In this document: piece by piece, positions 1 through 8,650 of the stretch
Layout: every line of letters begins with the position of its first letter
How positions within the stretch are numbered: position 1 is the first letter of the stretch
Source of the DNA: Salinimicrobium flavum
Lineage (GTDB): Bacteria; Bacteroidota; Bacteroidia; Flavobacteriales; Flavobacteriaceae
DNA length: 64,000 bases
Assembly (NCBI RefSeq): GCF_042684505.1
Contig: NZ_JBHULT010000005.1
Span: 372,001-436,000 of the forward strand
Reading direction: 5' to 3'
Notes under the pieces: model-generated
What the model saw: only the letters and a program-made list of their open reading frames with translations
What the model was told of the DNA's origin: nothing
Databases searched by the model: none
Program-made: the position numbers and the translations under genes

Positions 1-20
1 CACGCTACAGGCGTGTTTTT
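1..20 (+). terminator. Probable intrinsic terminator of an upstream gene
   Basis: A 5-bp stem (CACGC at 1-5 with GCGTG at 11-15) is followed by five T at 16-20. The transcription unit it would end lies left of the window, so the assignment is tentative. Confidence 0.45.
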
Positions 21-89
21 CTGCTAAATAAAATTTAAGGTTTATCCTTATGTATTTTCTCCGGCATATAATAGGAGAAAGACTTTTTT

Positions 90-161
90 GCCGACGTAGC
101 TCAGGGGTAGAGCGTTTCCTTGGTAAGGAAGAGGTCACGAGTTCAATTCTCGTCGTTGGCT
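90..161 (+). tRNA. tRNA-Thr (anticodon GGT)
   Basis: A cloverleaf can be drawn by hand. The acceptor GCCGACG (90-96) pairs with CGTTGGC (154-160) and the discriminator is T161. The anticodon loop TTGGTAA sits on a TTTCC/GGAAG stem, giving anticodon GGT (reads ACC). The T-loop is TTCAATT. No CCA is encoded. It lies 58 bp before tuf, the usual Bacteroidota arrangement, so it is probably cotranscribed with tuf. Confidence 0.95.
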
Positions 162-219
162 CTAGATTTTGTATAAAATTGAACACTAATATATAACTAA
201 GATTAAATAAGTATTAATT

Positions 220-1407
220 ATGGCAAAGGAAACTTACGATCGGTCCAAGCCGCACCTAAACATAGGTACAATTGGACACGTAGATCACGGAAAAACAACT
301 TTAACAGCAGCGATTACTAAGGTAATGGCTGATGCCGGTTATTCAGAAGCTAGATCTTTTGATCAAATTGATAATGCTCCGGAAGAAAAAGAAAGAGGTA
401 TTACCATTAACTCTTCGCACGTTGAATATTCAACAGAGAAGCGTCACTATGCACACGTTGACTGTCCTGGTCACGCGGATTATGTGAAGAACATGGTTAC
501 TGGTGCTGCCCAAATGGACGGTGCTATTCTTGTGGTTGCGGCTACAGATGGTCCTATGCCACAAACTCGTGAGCACATCCTTCTTGGACGCCAGGTTGGT
601 ATTCCAAGAATCGTTGTATTCCTTAACAAAGTTGACCTTGTTGATGATGAAGAGCTTCTTGAGCTAGTTGAAATGGAAGTTAGAGATCTTCTTTCTTTCT
701 ACGAATATGATGGTGATAACGGACCTGTAATTTCAGGATCTGCACTTGGTGCTCTTAACGGAGATGAGAAGTGGACAAAAACTGTTCTTGATTTGATGGA
801 AGCTGTTGATAGCTGGATCGAATTGCCAGAGCGCGATGTTGATAAGCCATTCCTTATGCCTATCGAAGATGTATTCTCTATTACTGGTCGTGGTACTGTT
901 GCAACCGGTCGTATCGAGACTGGTGTTGCTAACACCGGAGATCCTGTAGAGATCATTGGTATGGGAGCTGGAAAATTGACATCTACTGTTACAGGTGTTG
1001 AGATGTTCCGTAAAATATTGGATAGAGGTGAAGCTGGTGACAACGTTGGTATCCTGCTTAGAGGTATTGAGAAAACTCAAATCTCAAGAGGTATGGTAAT
1101 TACCAAGCCAGGATCTGTAACTCCACACGCTAAATTCAAAGCTGAGGTTTATATCCTTAAGAAAGAAGAAGGTGGACGTCACACTCCATTCCATAACAAC
1201 TACCGTCCACAGTTTTATGTACGTACAACTGATGTAACTGGTACTATTAACTTACCAGAAGGAGTAGAGATGGTAATGCCTGGGGATAACTTGACTATCC
1301 ACGTTGATTTGATCCAGCCAATTGCCATGAATATTGGTCTACGTTTCGCTATCCGTGAAGGTGGTAGAACAGTAGGTGCTGGCCAGGTTACTGAGATCCT
1401 TGACTAA
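220..1407 (+). CDS. tuf: Elongation factor Tu
   Basis: GTP-binding factor that delivers aminoacyl-tRNA to the ribosomal A site in the cytoplasm. The 395-residue product has normal family length. It shows the P-loop GHVDHGKT at residues 19-26, the switch region around RGITIN, DCPGH (G3) and NKVD (G4), followed by the two beta-barrel domains ending in GQVTEILD. The ATG follows an AT-rich leader without a Shine-Dalgarno sequence, as is usual in this phylum. The gene sits between tRNA-Thr and tRNA-Trp, so the tRNAs and mRNA are probably processed from one transcript. Family knowledge makes this assignment essentially certain. Confidence 0.99.
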   Translation: MAKETYDRSKPHLNIGTIGHVDHGKTTLTAAITKVMADAGYSEARSFDQIDNAPEEKERGITINSSHVEYSTEKRHYAHVDCPGHADYVKNMVTGAAQMDGAILVVAATDGPMPQTREHILLGRQVGIPRIVVFLNKVDLVDDEELLELVEMEVRDLLSFYEYDGDNGPVISGSALGALNGDEKWTKTVLDLMEAVDSWIELPERDVDKPFLMPIEDVFSITGRGTVATGRIETGVANTGDPVEIIGMGAGKLTSTVTGVEMFRKILDRGEAGDNVGILLRGIEKTQISRGMVITKPGSVTPHAKFKAEVYILKKEEGGRHTPFHNNYRPQFYVRTTDVTGTINLPEGVEMVMPGDNLTIHVDLIQPIAMNIGLRFAIREGGRTVGAGQVTEILD

Positions 1408-1430
1408 TTAAAGTCTAGAATTATAAAGTT

Positions 1431-1456
1431 AAGGTATTCACTTTTGTGAATACCTT
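1431..1456 (+). terminator. Hairpin between tuf and tRNA-Trp
   Basis: A perfect 11-bp inverted repeat (AAGGTATTCAC, 1431-1441, and its complement at 1446-1456) encloses a TTTT loop 24 bp after the tuf stop. The run of T that would make it a strong terminator is poor. It may be a partial terminator or a 3'-end protecting or processing hairpin between tuf and tRNA-Trp. Confidence 0.55.
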
Positions 1457-1467
1457 GACTTATATTT

Positions 1468-1540
1468 ACGGGTTTAGCTCAGTTGGTAGAGCACTGGTCT
1501 CCAAAACCAGGTGTCGGGAGTTCGAGTCTCTCAACCCGTG
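1468..1540 (+). tRNA. tRNA-Trp (anticodon CCA)
   Basis: Acceptor ACGGGTT (1468-1474) pairs with AACCCGT (1533-1539), with discriminator G1540. The anticodon stem CTGGT/ACCAG encloses loop CTCCAAA with anticodon CCA. The T-arm GGGAG/CTCTC carries TTCGAGT. No CCA tail is encoded. Its position between tuf and secE is the conserved Bacteroidota order. Confidence 0.96.
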
Positions 1541-1592
1541 CATAAAGAAATGATCGAATTTTTCTGATTATTCTTAATAATATTGATCAATT

Positions 1593-1643
1593 AGGCAGGA
1601 GGCCGTACCTCTTTCAAAGGGGAAAGAATCTCAGAATGCCTGC
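1593..1643 (+). promoter_or_regulatory. Possible structured leader ahead of secE
   Basis: In the 138-bp gap between tRNA-Trp and secE, AGGCA (1593-1597) can pair with TGCCT (1637-1641) and an inner TCTTTC (1610-1615) with GAAAGA (1622-1627), making a stem-loop that ends about 36 nt before the secE start. This could be an RNase processing site or a translational control element. The structure is inferred by eye only. Confidence 0.35.
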
Positions 1644-1678
1644 ACTTAGTAAAGCTTAAAAAGGCAAAATAAAATACC

Positions 1679-1876
1679 ATGGCAGGAATAGTTAATTACA
1701 TCTCAGAGTCATACAATGAATTAAAGAACCACGTAACCTGGCCAACCTGGCCGGAAGCGCAAAGGCTTACTGTTGTTGTGGCTGTATTTTCAATCATTTT
1801 TGCCCTGGCTATCTGGGGAGTTGATACCGTTTTTAGCGGAATGATAGAGCAATATTTTGAATGGATTAAATCATAA
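1679..1876 (+). CDS. secE: Preprotein translocase subunit SecE
   Basis: Small stabilising subunit of the SecYEG channel in the inner membrane. The 65-residue protein is the short form found in most bacteria outside enterics. An amphipathic N-terminal segment containing ELKNHVTWPTWPEA carries the conserved SecE motif. It is followed by one membrane span (about residues 29-50, from VVVAVFSIIFALAIW onward) and a short periplasmic tail. The start ATG lies in a context without Shine-Dalgarno. nusG follows after 11 bp, so the two are surely cotranscribed. Confidence 0.95.
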   Translation: MAGIVNYISESYNELKNHVTWPTWPEAQRLTVVVAVFSIIFALAIWGVDTVFSGMIEQYFEWIKS

Positions 1877-1887
1877 ACAGTATTGCA

Positions 1888-2439
1888 ATGGCAGAGGTGA
1901 AAGACAAAAAATGGTATGTGGTTCGTGCCGTTAGCGGACAAGAGAATAAAGTAAAGGAATATATTGAGCGGGAGATCGCTCATGAAGGCCTTGAAGATTT
2001 TATAGAGCAGGTTCTTGTACCTACAGAAAAGGTCATTCAAATCAGGAATGGCAAAAAAGTAAACAAAGAAAGGGTATATTTCCCTGGCTACGTTATGATC
2101 CTTGCTAATATTGGCGGGGAGATTCCTCACATAATCAAGTCTATTAACGGCGTTATCGGTTTCTTAGGAGAAACGAAGGGCGGAGATCCTGTGCCTTTGA
2201 GAAAATCTGAAGTTAATCGTATGCTCGGTAAGGTTGATGAATTATCAGTTAAGGCTGATAATGTTGCGATCCCGTTCACTATTGGAGAAACCATTAAGGT
2301 GATCGATGGCCCGTTCAACGGCTTTAACGGTACGGTTGAGAAGATAAATGAAGAGAAGCGTAAGCTTGAAGTAATGGTGAAGATCTTCGGAAGGAAGACT
2401 CCGCTGGAACTAAGCTATATGCAGGTAGAAAAAGTATAA
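1888..2439 (+). CDS. nusG: Transcription termination/antitermination factor NusG
   Basis: RNA polymerase-associated factor bridging RNAP to Rho and to ribosomal protein S10. The 183-residue length is typical. The N-terminal NGN domain starts with KKWYVVRAVSGQENKVKEYI and includes FPGYVMI. The C-terminal KOW domain (about residues 125-183) contains GETIKVIDGPFNGFNGTVE. It lies 11 bp after secE and 76 bp before rplK, the widespread secE-nusG-rplKA order. It is expected to act on the very operon it sits in. Confidence 0.98.
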   Translation: MAEVKDKKWYVVRAVSGQENKVKEYIEREIAHEGLEDFIEQVLVPTEKVIQIRNGKKVNKERVYFPGYVMILANIGGEIPHIIKSINGVIGFLGETKGGDPVPLRKSEVNRMLGKVDELSVKADNVAIPFTIGETIKVIDGPFNGFNGTVEKINEEKRKLEVMVKIFGRKTPLELSYMQVEKV

Positions 2440-2515
2440 TAACTGTTACACTATATATTTTTGGGTAGTTTTAGTATGCTTCCACTAACAAAACTATCAT
2501 CTTAAAATTAATAAA

Positions 2516-2953
2516 ATGGCAAAAGAAGTAAGTAAGGTTGTTAAGTTACAAGTTCGCGGAGGTGCTGCTAACCCATCACCACCAGTTGGACCAGCTTTGG
2601 GTGCCGCCGGGGTTAATATCATGGAGTTCTGTAAGCAGTTTAATGCAAGAACCCAGGATAAGCAGGGAAAAGTATTGCCTTGTGTGATTACAGTATTTAA
2701 AGATAAGTCTTTTGATTTTGTAATTAAGACTCCACCGGCTGCAGTTCAGATTTTAGAAGCTGCGAAGGCTAAAAAAGGTTCTGGTGAACCAAACCGTAAG
2801 AAAATAGCTAGTGTTTCTTGGGATCAGGTAAGAACCATTGCTGAAGATAAAATGCAGGATCTAAATGCATTCACTATTGAGTCTGCAATGAAGATGGTGG
2901 CAGGAACAGCAAGATCTATGGGAATTACTGTAAAAGGACAAGCACCTTTTTAA
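2516..2953 (+). CDS. rplK: 50S ribosomal protein L11
   Basis: Binds the GTPase-associated region of 23S rRNA and forms the base of the L7/L12 stalk. The 145-residue product has the N-terminal signature PSPPVGPALGAAGVNIMEFCKQFN and the C-terminal RNA-binding domain ending in MGITVKGQAPF. Its length matches the family. rplA starts 18 bp downstream, so rplK and rplA form the classic pair. In other bacteria L1 represses this pair by binding the mRNA leader; no L1-site mimic was identified by eye here. Confidence 0.99.
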   Translation: MAKEVSKVVKLQVRGGAANPSPPVGPALGAAGVNIMEFCKQFNARTQDKQGKVLPCVITVFKDKSFDFVIKTPPAAVQILEAAKAKKGSGEPNRKKIASVSWDQVRTIAEDKMQDLNAFTIESAMKMVAGTARSMGITVKGQAPF

Positions 2954-2971
2954 TCCAAAAAGAAATTAAAA

Positions 2972-3670
2972 ATGGCAAGATTGACTAATAAGCAAAAGGA
3001 AGCACAGTCTAAACTTGAAAAAGGTAAAACTTATTCGGTTACAGAAGCTTCAGCTTTAATAAAAGAGATTTCCAATGTAAACTTTGATCCTTCTGTGGAT
3101 TTGGCCGTTCGTTTGAACGTAGATCCCCGTAAGGCTAATCAAATGGTGCGTGGCGTAGTTACCTTACCACACGGTACAGGTAAAGACGTGAAGGTTTTGG
3201 CTCTTGTGACTCCAGATAAGGAGGCAGAAGCCAAAGAAGCCGGCGCAGATTATGTTGGTTTAGACGAGTACCTTGAAAAGATCAAGGGCGGTTGGACAGA
3301 TGTTGATGTGATCATCACTATGCCAAGCGTTATGGGTAAACTTGGACCATTAGGACGTGTTCTAGGACCAAGAGGGCTTATGCCTAACCCAAAGACCGGA
3401 ACGGTAACTATGGATGTGGCTAAAGCTGTATCTGATGTGAAAGCCGGTAAGATCGATTTCAAAGTAGATAAGACAGGTATTGTTCACGCTGGTATCGGGA
3501 AAGCATCTTTTGATGCAGAGAAGATAGCAGGAAATGCAAGAGAATTATTAACTACCCTGGTAAAATTGAAACCTCAGGCTGCTAAAGGTGTTTACATTAA
3601 AAGTATACACATGTCAAGCACAATGAGTCCGAGTGTTGAGATTGATACAAAAAGGTTCACTGAGCAATAA
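2972..3670 (+). CDS. rplA: 50S ribosomal protein L1
   Basis: Binds the 23S rRNA L1 stalk that helps release deacylated tRNA from the E site. The 232-residue length is normal. The family signature around residues 122-145, with GKLGPLGRVLGPRGLMPNPK, is intact. It follows rplK by 18 bp and precedes rplJ by 12 bp, so there is no room for the long L10 leader found before rplJ in enterics. Autogenous control of rplJL, if any, must therefore use another site. Confidence 0.99.
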   Translation: MARLTNKQKEAQSKLEKGKTYSVTEASALIKEISNVNFDPSVDLAVRLNVDPRKANQMVRGVVTLPHGTGKDVKVLALVTPDKEAEAKEAGADYVGLDEYLEKIKGGWTDVDVIITMPSVMGKLGPLGRVLGPRGLMPNPKTGTVTMDVAKAVSDVKAGKIDFKVDKTGIVHAGIGKASFDAEKIAGNARELLTTLVKLKPQAAKGVYIKSIHMSSTMSPSVEIDTKRFTEQ

Positions 3671-3682
3671 TATTATTAGATT

Positions 3683-4204
3683 ATGACAAGAGAAGAAAAA
3701 TCAAGAGTAATTGAAGATTTAACTGCCCAGTTAGCTGATAATACCACTATTTACTTAGCAGATATTTCAGGCTTAAATGCTTTGAGCACAACAAACCTGC
3801 GCAGAGCCTGTTTTAAAGCCAACATAAAACTTGCGGTAGTTAAGAACACACTTTTGGCCAAGGCCATGGAGAGTTCAGATAAAGATTTTGGAGAGCTTCC
3901 TTCAGTATTGAAAGGAAATACTTCCATCATGTTTTCTGAAACAGGAAATGGACCGGCTAAGGTAATTAAAGAATTCAGAAAGAAATCTGATAAGCCTTTA
4001 CTAAAGGGCGCGTTTATTGAAGAGGCTATCTTCGTAGGAGATGATAAACTGGAAACCCTGGTTAACATCAAGTCTAAGGAAGAAGTTATTGGAGATATCG
4101 TTGGATTGCTTCAATCACCTGCTAAAAATGTTATTTCGGCACTTAAATCGGGTGGCGGTAAACTCGCAGGAATTCTTAAGACCCTTTCAGAAAAGGAAGG
4201 ATAA
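3683..4204 (+). CDS. rplJ: 50S ribosomal protein L10
   Basis: Scaffold of the ribosomal stalk; its C-terminal helix binds L7/L12 dimers. The 173 residues begin TREEKSRVIEDL and include ADISGLNALSTTNLRR and VVKNTLLAKAM, typical of bacterial L10. The start lies only 12 bp after rplA. rplL begins 58 bp downstream, which fits separate ribosome loading to make L7/L12 in excess, as is known in other bacteria. Confidence 0.98.
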   Translation: MTREEKSRVIEDLTAQLADNTTIYLADISGLNALSTTNLRRACFKANIKLAVVKNTLLAKAMESSDKDFGELPSVLKGNTSIMFSETGNGPAKVIKEFRKKSDKPLLKGAFIEEAIFVGDDKLETLVNIKSKEEVIGDIVGLLQSPAKNVISALKSGGGKLAGILKTLSEKEG

Positions 4205-4262
4205 ACAAGTACGCACTTTTTAACAAATATATTTTTACAGAACATTTTAAAAACGATAGAAA

Positions 4263-4640
4263 ATGGCAGATTTAAAAGATTTCGCAGAACAATTGGTTAA
4301 CCTAACAGTAAAAGAAGTAAACGAGTTAGCTGATATATTAAAAGAGGAATACGGGATTGAGCCTGCAGCTGCAGCTGTAGTTGCTGGTGGTGCTGCTGCC
4401 GGTGGTGGTGAAGAAGCCGCTGAAGAGCAGTCTGAATTTGACGTGATCCTTAAGGCTCCGGGTGGTTCAAAACTAGCCGTAGTTAAATTAGTAAAAGAAC
4501 TTACCGGTCTTGGCTTGAAAGATGCTAAAGAATTGGTAGACAATGCTCCAAAACCAGTAAAAGAGGGAGTTTCTAAAGACGAAGCTGAAGCATTAAAAGC
4601 ACAGTTAGAAGAAGCAGGAGCTGAGGTTGAGCTTAAGTAA
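4263..4640 (+). CDS. rplL: 50S ribosomal protein L7/L12
   Basis: Multi-copy stalk protein that recruits and stimulates translational GTPases. The 125-residue product has an N-terminal dimerisation domain (about 1-36), an Ala/Gly-rich flexible hinge (about 37-58) and the conserved C-terminal domain from EFDVILKAPG to the end. The hinge is unusually Gly-rich, with two GG-type runs. The gene is followed by a hairpin-rich spacer before rpoB. Confidence 0.99.
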   Translation: MADLKDFAEQLVNLTVKEVNELADILKEEYGIEPAAAAVVAGGAAAGGGEEAAEEQSEFDVILKAPGGSKLAVVKLVKELTGLGLKDAKELVDNAPKPVKEGVSKDEAEALKAQLEEAGAEVELK

Positions 4641-4641
4641 G

Positions 4642-4701
4642 CTAAACCCACTAAATAGTATAGGTTTAGACCCGGAGATTAGGTTCTCTGAGGTCTAAAC
4701 C
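4642..4701 (+). promoter_or_regulatory. rplL-rpoB intergenic attenuator-like hairpins
   Basis: GGTTTAGACC (4663-4672) pairs perfectly with GGTCTAAACC (4692-4701), and GAGA (4675-4678) with TCTC (4685-4688) extends the stem inward. The same 5' arm can instead pair with CTAAACC at 4642-4648, directly after the rplL stop. The two pairings exclude each other, as in an attenuator. In enterics this spacer holds a partial terminator and an RNase III site, so a similar role in setting the ratio of ribosomal protein to RNAP is plausible. Confidence 0.6.
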
Positions 4702-4772
4702 ATTTTGCGTATATGAACATTTCCTGTTTATTTCGCACATATTTTTTTTATTTAACATAATTCCGTCCATTG

Positions 4773-7700
4773 ATGTTAGCAACGCAAACTGAAAGATTGA
4801 GTTTCTCTTCTGTAAAGAACAGGCCTGCTTACCCCGACTTTCTGGATATCCAGATCAAGTCATTCCAGGACTTCTTTCAACTAGAAACAAAATCAGAAGA
4901 AAGAGGAAATGAAGGTTTATATAACACCTTCATGGAGAACTTTCCCATTACGGACACCCGTAACCAATTCGTACTAGAATTTTTAGACTATTTTGTGGAC
5001 CCGCCGCGATACTCTCTTCAGGAATGTATCGAGCGTGGATTGACCTATAGTGTACCGCTTAAAGCACGGTTAAAGCTTTATTGTACAGACCCCGAACATG
5101 AGGATTTTGAAACTATTGTTCAGGATGTGTACCTGGGGACTATTCCTTACATGACCCCAAGCGGGACCTTTTGTATCAATGGAGCTGAGCGCGTAGTAGT
5201 TTCTCAGTTGCACCGGTCTCCCGGAGTATTCTTTGGACAATCCTTCCATGCCAACGGGACAAAACTTTACTCTGCCCGTGTAATTCCTTTCAAAGGTTCA
5301 TGGATTGAATTCGCTACCGATATCAACAGCGTAATGTACGCCTATATCGATAGGAAGAAAAAATTACCCGTTACCACTCTTTTCCGTGCTATTGGATTTG
5401 AGCGTGACAAAGACATTCTTGAGATCTTTGACCTTGCTGAAGAGGTGAAAGTATCTAAAGCAGGGCTTAAAAAAGTCCTTGGGCGTAAACTCGCCGCACG
5501 TGTATTGAACACCTGGTATGAAGATTTTGTAGATGAAGATACTGGAGAGGTGGTTTCAATTGAACGTAACGAAATCGTACTTGATCGTGATACCGTTCTT
5601 GAAAAAGATCATATTGAAGAAATAGTTGAAACCGGTTCCAAGACCATTCTTTTGCATAAAGAAGATAATCAAACCGGCGACTACGCTATTATCCATAATA
5701 CCTTACAAAAGGATCCAACCAATTCTGAAAAAGAAGCGGTGGAACACATATACCGTCAACTTCGTAATGCAGAACCGCCCGATGAGGAAACTGCCCGCGG
5801 AATCATTGACAAGCTTTTCTTCTCAGACCAGCGATACAGCCTTGGAGAAGTGGGGCGTTACAGAATGAATAAAAAACTTGGTCTTGATGTTACTATGGAT
5901 AAGCAAGTGCTTACCCGTGAAGATATCATCACCATCGTTAAATATCTTATTGAACTTATCAACTCTAAGGCAGAGGTCGATGATATCGATCACTTGTCCA
6001 ACCGTCGTGTAAGAACAGTAGGAGAGCAGCTGTCTCAGCAGTTTGGAGTAGGTTTGGCTCGTATGGCCAGAACTATTCGTGAGCGTATGAACGTACGTGA
6101 CAATGAAGTGTTTACTCCAATTGATTTGATCAACGCGAAGACACTTTCTTCTGTGATCAATTCATTTTTTGGTACCAACCAGTTGTCTCAGTTCATGGAT
6201 CAAACGAACCCGCTGGCAGAGATCACTCACAAACGAAGATTATCGGCTCTTGGGCCTGGTGGTCTTTCCCGTGAGCGTGCCGGTTTTGAGGTGCGTGACG
6301 TTCATTATACTCACTACGGAAGGCTTTGTCCTATCGAGACCCCTGAAGGTCCAAACATTGGTTTGATCTCTTCACTTTCTTCTTATGCGAAAGTGAACTC
6401 TATGGGATTCCTTGAAACTCCATACCGTGAGGTGATAAATGGAAAAGTTAATATTAAAGATGAGCCTCGATACCTGAGTGCCGAAGAGGAAGAAGAGAAA
6501 TTGATCGCCCAGGCGAACATTCCTATTTCTGATGATGGTACCATTGAACGAGAAAGGATTACTGCCCGTGAGGAAGGTGATTTCCCGCTCGTAGAACCAA
6601 CAAAGGTTCATTATATTGATGTTGCTCCTAACCAGATCGCTTCTATTTCGGCTTCTCTTATCCCGTTCCTTGAACATGATGATGCGAACCGTGCTTTGAT
6701 GGGATCTAACATGATGCGCCAGGCAGTACCGTTATTGAGAGTTGATTCCCCAATCGTAGGTACAGGACTGGAAAGACAGGTAGCTACAGATTCCCGTGTA
6801 TTGATTAATGCTGAAGGAGAAGGAACTGTGGAATATGTTGATGCAGAAAGGATTACGATAAAATATGACAGAACTGAGGAAGAGCGAATGGTAAGCTTTG
6901 ATTCAGATTCCAAGACCTATGAACTGGTAAAATTCAGAAAGACCAACCAGGGTACTTCCATTAACCTGAAGCCAATCGTAAGAGTAGGAGACAGGGTAAG
7001 TAAAGGACAGGTACTTTGCCAGGGTTACGCTACAGAAGCAGGGGAACTTGCACTGGGACGTAACATGAAGGTTGCCTTCATGCCATGGAAAGGATATAAC
7101 TTTGAAGATGCTATCGTGATCTCAGAAAAAGTGGTTAGAGATGACATCTTTACTTCAATCCATATTGATGAGTATTCTCTTGAAGTAAGGGATACCAAAT
7201 TAGGTAACGAAGAATTGACCAATGACATTCCTAACGTTTCTGAAGAGGCTACAAAAGACCTTGATGAAAACGGAATGATCAGGATTGGTGCTGAAGTTAA
7301 GCCGGGAGATATTCTTATAGGTAAGATCACTCCAAAAGGAGAAAGCGATCCTACTCCTGAAGAAAAACTTCTTAGAGCGATCTTTGGAGACAAGGCCGGT
7401 GATGTAAAAGATGCTTCTCTTAAAGCTTCTCCATCGCTTAGAGGTGTGGTAATAGACAAGAAATTGTTTGCCCGTGCCATTAAGGATAAGCGTAAGAGAG
7501 CTCAGGATAAGGAAGATGTTGCTGCACTTGAAAAGAAATATGAAGCGAAATTTGCCATTTTAAAATCTGAACTGGTAGATAAACTTTTTGCTGTCATTGG
7601 TGGAAAAACTGCCCAGGGTGTTATGAATGACCTTGGAGAAGAGATCCTTCCAAAAGGGAAGAAATATACCCAGAAAATGTTGAACGCAGTAGACGACTAC

Positions 7701-8585
7701 GCTCACCTTACTCAGGGAACCTGGACTACAGATGATCACCTTAATGCTATGGTTGCAGACCTTCTGCATAACTACCGTATCAAGGAGAACGACATCCAGG
7801 GTAACCTTAGAAGAGAGAAGTTCACCATTTCAGTTGGGGATGAATTACCATCTGGTATCATCAAATTGGCAAAAATTTACATTGCCAAGAAGAGAAAACT
7901 GAAAGTTGGGGATAAAATGGCAGGACGTCACGGTAACAAAGGTATTGTTGCCAGGATCGTACGTGAAGAAGATATGCCATTCCTTGCAGACGGTACGCCT
8001 GTAGACATCGTGTTGAACCCTCTTGGGGTACCATCGCGTATGAACATTGGGCAGATCTATGAAACTGTTCTTGGATGGGCCGGACAAAAATTAGGGAAGA
8101 AATATGCTACTCCAATTTTTGACGGTGCGACCATAGACCAGATCAATGAATTGACAGATGAAGCCGGAATTCCACGCTTTGGTCACACCTATCTTTATGA
8201 TGGTGGTACCGGAGATCGTTTTGACCAGGCTGCAACTGTTGGTGTGATCTATATGCTAAAACTTGGTCACATGATCGATGATAAGATGCACGCACGTTCC
8301 ATTGGGCCATACTCACTCATCACCCAGCAGCCTCTTGGAGGTAAAGCACAATTTGGTGGTCAGCGATTTGGTGAGATGGAGGTTTGGGCTCTGGAAGCCT
8401 ACGGTGCTTCTGCAACCCTGCGTGAAATTCTTACTGTGAAGTCTGATGATGTAATTGGAAGGGCTAAGACCTATGAGGCCATTGTAAAAGGTGAGCCAAT
8501 GCCGGAACCTGGACTACCTGAATCTTTCAACGTGTTGATGCACGAACTGAAAGGTCTGGGATTAGATATTAGATTAGAAGAATAA
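4773..8585 (+). CDS. rpoB: RNA polymerase beta subunit
   Basis: Catalytic-core subunit of RNA polymerase. The product is about 1,270 residues, normal for Bacteroidota. The ATG at 4773 (MLATQTERLSF) is preferred over a TTG one codon upstream. The rifampicin region near residues 467-505 reads FFGTNQLSQFMDQTNPLAE then THKRRLSALGPGG and appears wild-type. The C-terminal hallmarks GDKMAGRHGNKG and SLITQQPLGGKAQFGGQR are present. rpoC follows after 65 bp with a hairpin between them. It lies downstream of the rplL spacer hairpin, so its expression may depend on read-through. Confidence 0.99.
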   Translation: MLATQTERLSFSSVKNRPAYPDFLDIQIKSFQDFFQLETKSEERGNEGLYNTFMENFPITDTRNQFVLEFLDYFVDPPRYSLQECIERGLTYSVPLKARLKLYCTDPEHEDFETIVQDVYLGTIPYMTPSGTFCINGAERVVVSQLHRSPGVFFGQSFHANGTKLYSARVIPFKGSWIEFATDINSVMYAYIDRKKKLPVTTLFRAIGFERDKDILEIFDLAEEVKVSKAGLKKVLGRKLAARVLNTWYEDFVDEDTGEVVSIERNEIVLDRDTVLEKDHIEEIVETGSKTILLHKEDNQTGDYAIIHNTLQKDPTNSEKEAVEHIYRQLRNAEPPDEETARGIIDKLFFSDQRYSLGEVGRYRMNKKLGLDVTMDKQVLTREDIITIVKYLIELINSKAEVDDIDHLSNRRVRTVGEQLSQQFGVGLARMARTIRERMNVRDNEVFTPIDLINAKTLSSVINSFFGTNQLSQFMDQTNPLAEITHKRRLSALGPGGLSRERAGFEVRDVHYTHYGRLCPIETPEGPNIGLISSLSSYAKVNSMGFLETPYREVINGKVNIKDEPRYLSAEEEEEKLIAQANIPISDDGTIERERITAREEGDFPLVEPTKVHYIDVAPNQIASISASLIPFLEHDDANRALMGSNMMRQAVPLLRVDSPIVGTGLERQVATDSRVLINAEGEGTVEYVDAERITIKYDRTEEERMVSFDSDSKTYELVKFRKTNQGTSINLKPIVRVGDRVSKGQVLCQGYATEAGELALGRNMKVAFMPWKGYNFEDAIVISEKVVRDDIFTSIHIDEYSLEVRDTKLGNEELTNDIPNVSEEATKDLDENGMIRIGAEVKPGDILIGKITPKGESDPTPEEKLLRAIFGDKAGDVKDASLKASPSLRGVVIDKKLFARAIKDKRKRAQDKEDVAALEKKYEAKFAILKSELVDKLFAVIGGKTAQGVMNDLGEEILPKGKKYTQKMLNAVDDYAHLTQGTWTTDDHLNAMVADLLHNYRIKENDIQGNLRREKFTISVGDELPSGIIKLAKIYIAKKRKLKVGDKMAGRHGNKGIVARIVREEDMPFLADGTPVDIVLNPLGVPSRMNIGQIYETVLGWAGQKLGKKYATPIFDGATIDQINELTDEAGIPRFGHTYLYDGGTGDRFDQAATVGVIYMLKLGHMIDDKMHARSIGPYSLITQQPLGGKAQFGGQRFGEMEVWALEAYGASATLREILTVKSDDVIGRAKTYEAIVKGEPMPEPGLPESFNVLMHELKGLGLDIRLEE

Positions 8586-8590
8586 AGCTT

Positions 8591-8624
8591 TGCAGTGTGC
8601 TGCTCACCCGGCACACTGCATTTT
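8591..8624 (+). promoter_or_regulatory. rpoB-rpoC intergenic hairpin
   Basis: A perfect 10-bp stem (TGCAGTGTGC at 8591-8600 with GCACACTGCA at 8611-8620) encloses a 10-nt loop and is followed by TTTT. It fills the spacer between two subunits needed in equal amounts. A processing or mRNA-stabilising role is therefore more likely than full termination. Confidence 0.5.
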
Positions 8625-8650
8625 ACAATAATTAGATAGCACCATTTATT

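Noticed and set aside
3671..3682. L10 leader before rplJ
   Set aside because: Only 12 bp separate rplA and rplJ, too short for the known structure.
4247..4651. Long minus-strand frame opposite rplL
   Set aside because: Shadow of the Ala/Gly-rich rplL coding sequence; L7/L12 on the plus strand is certain.
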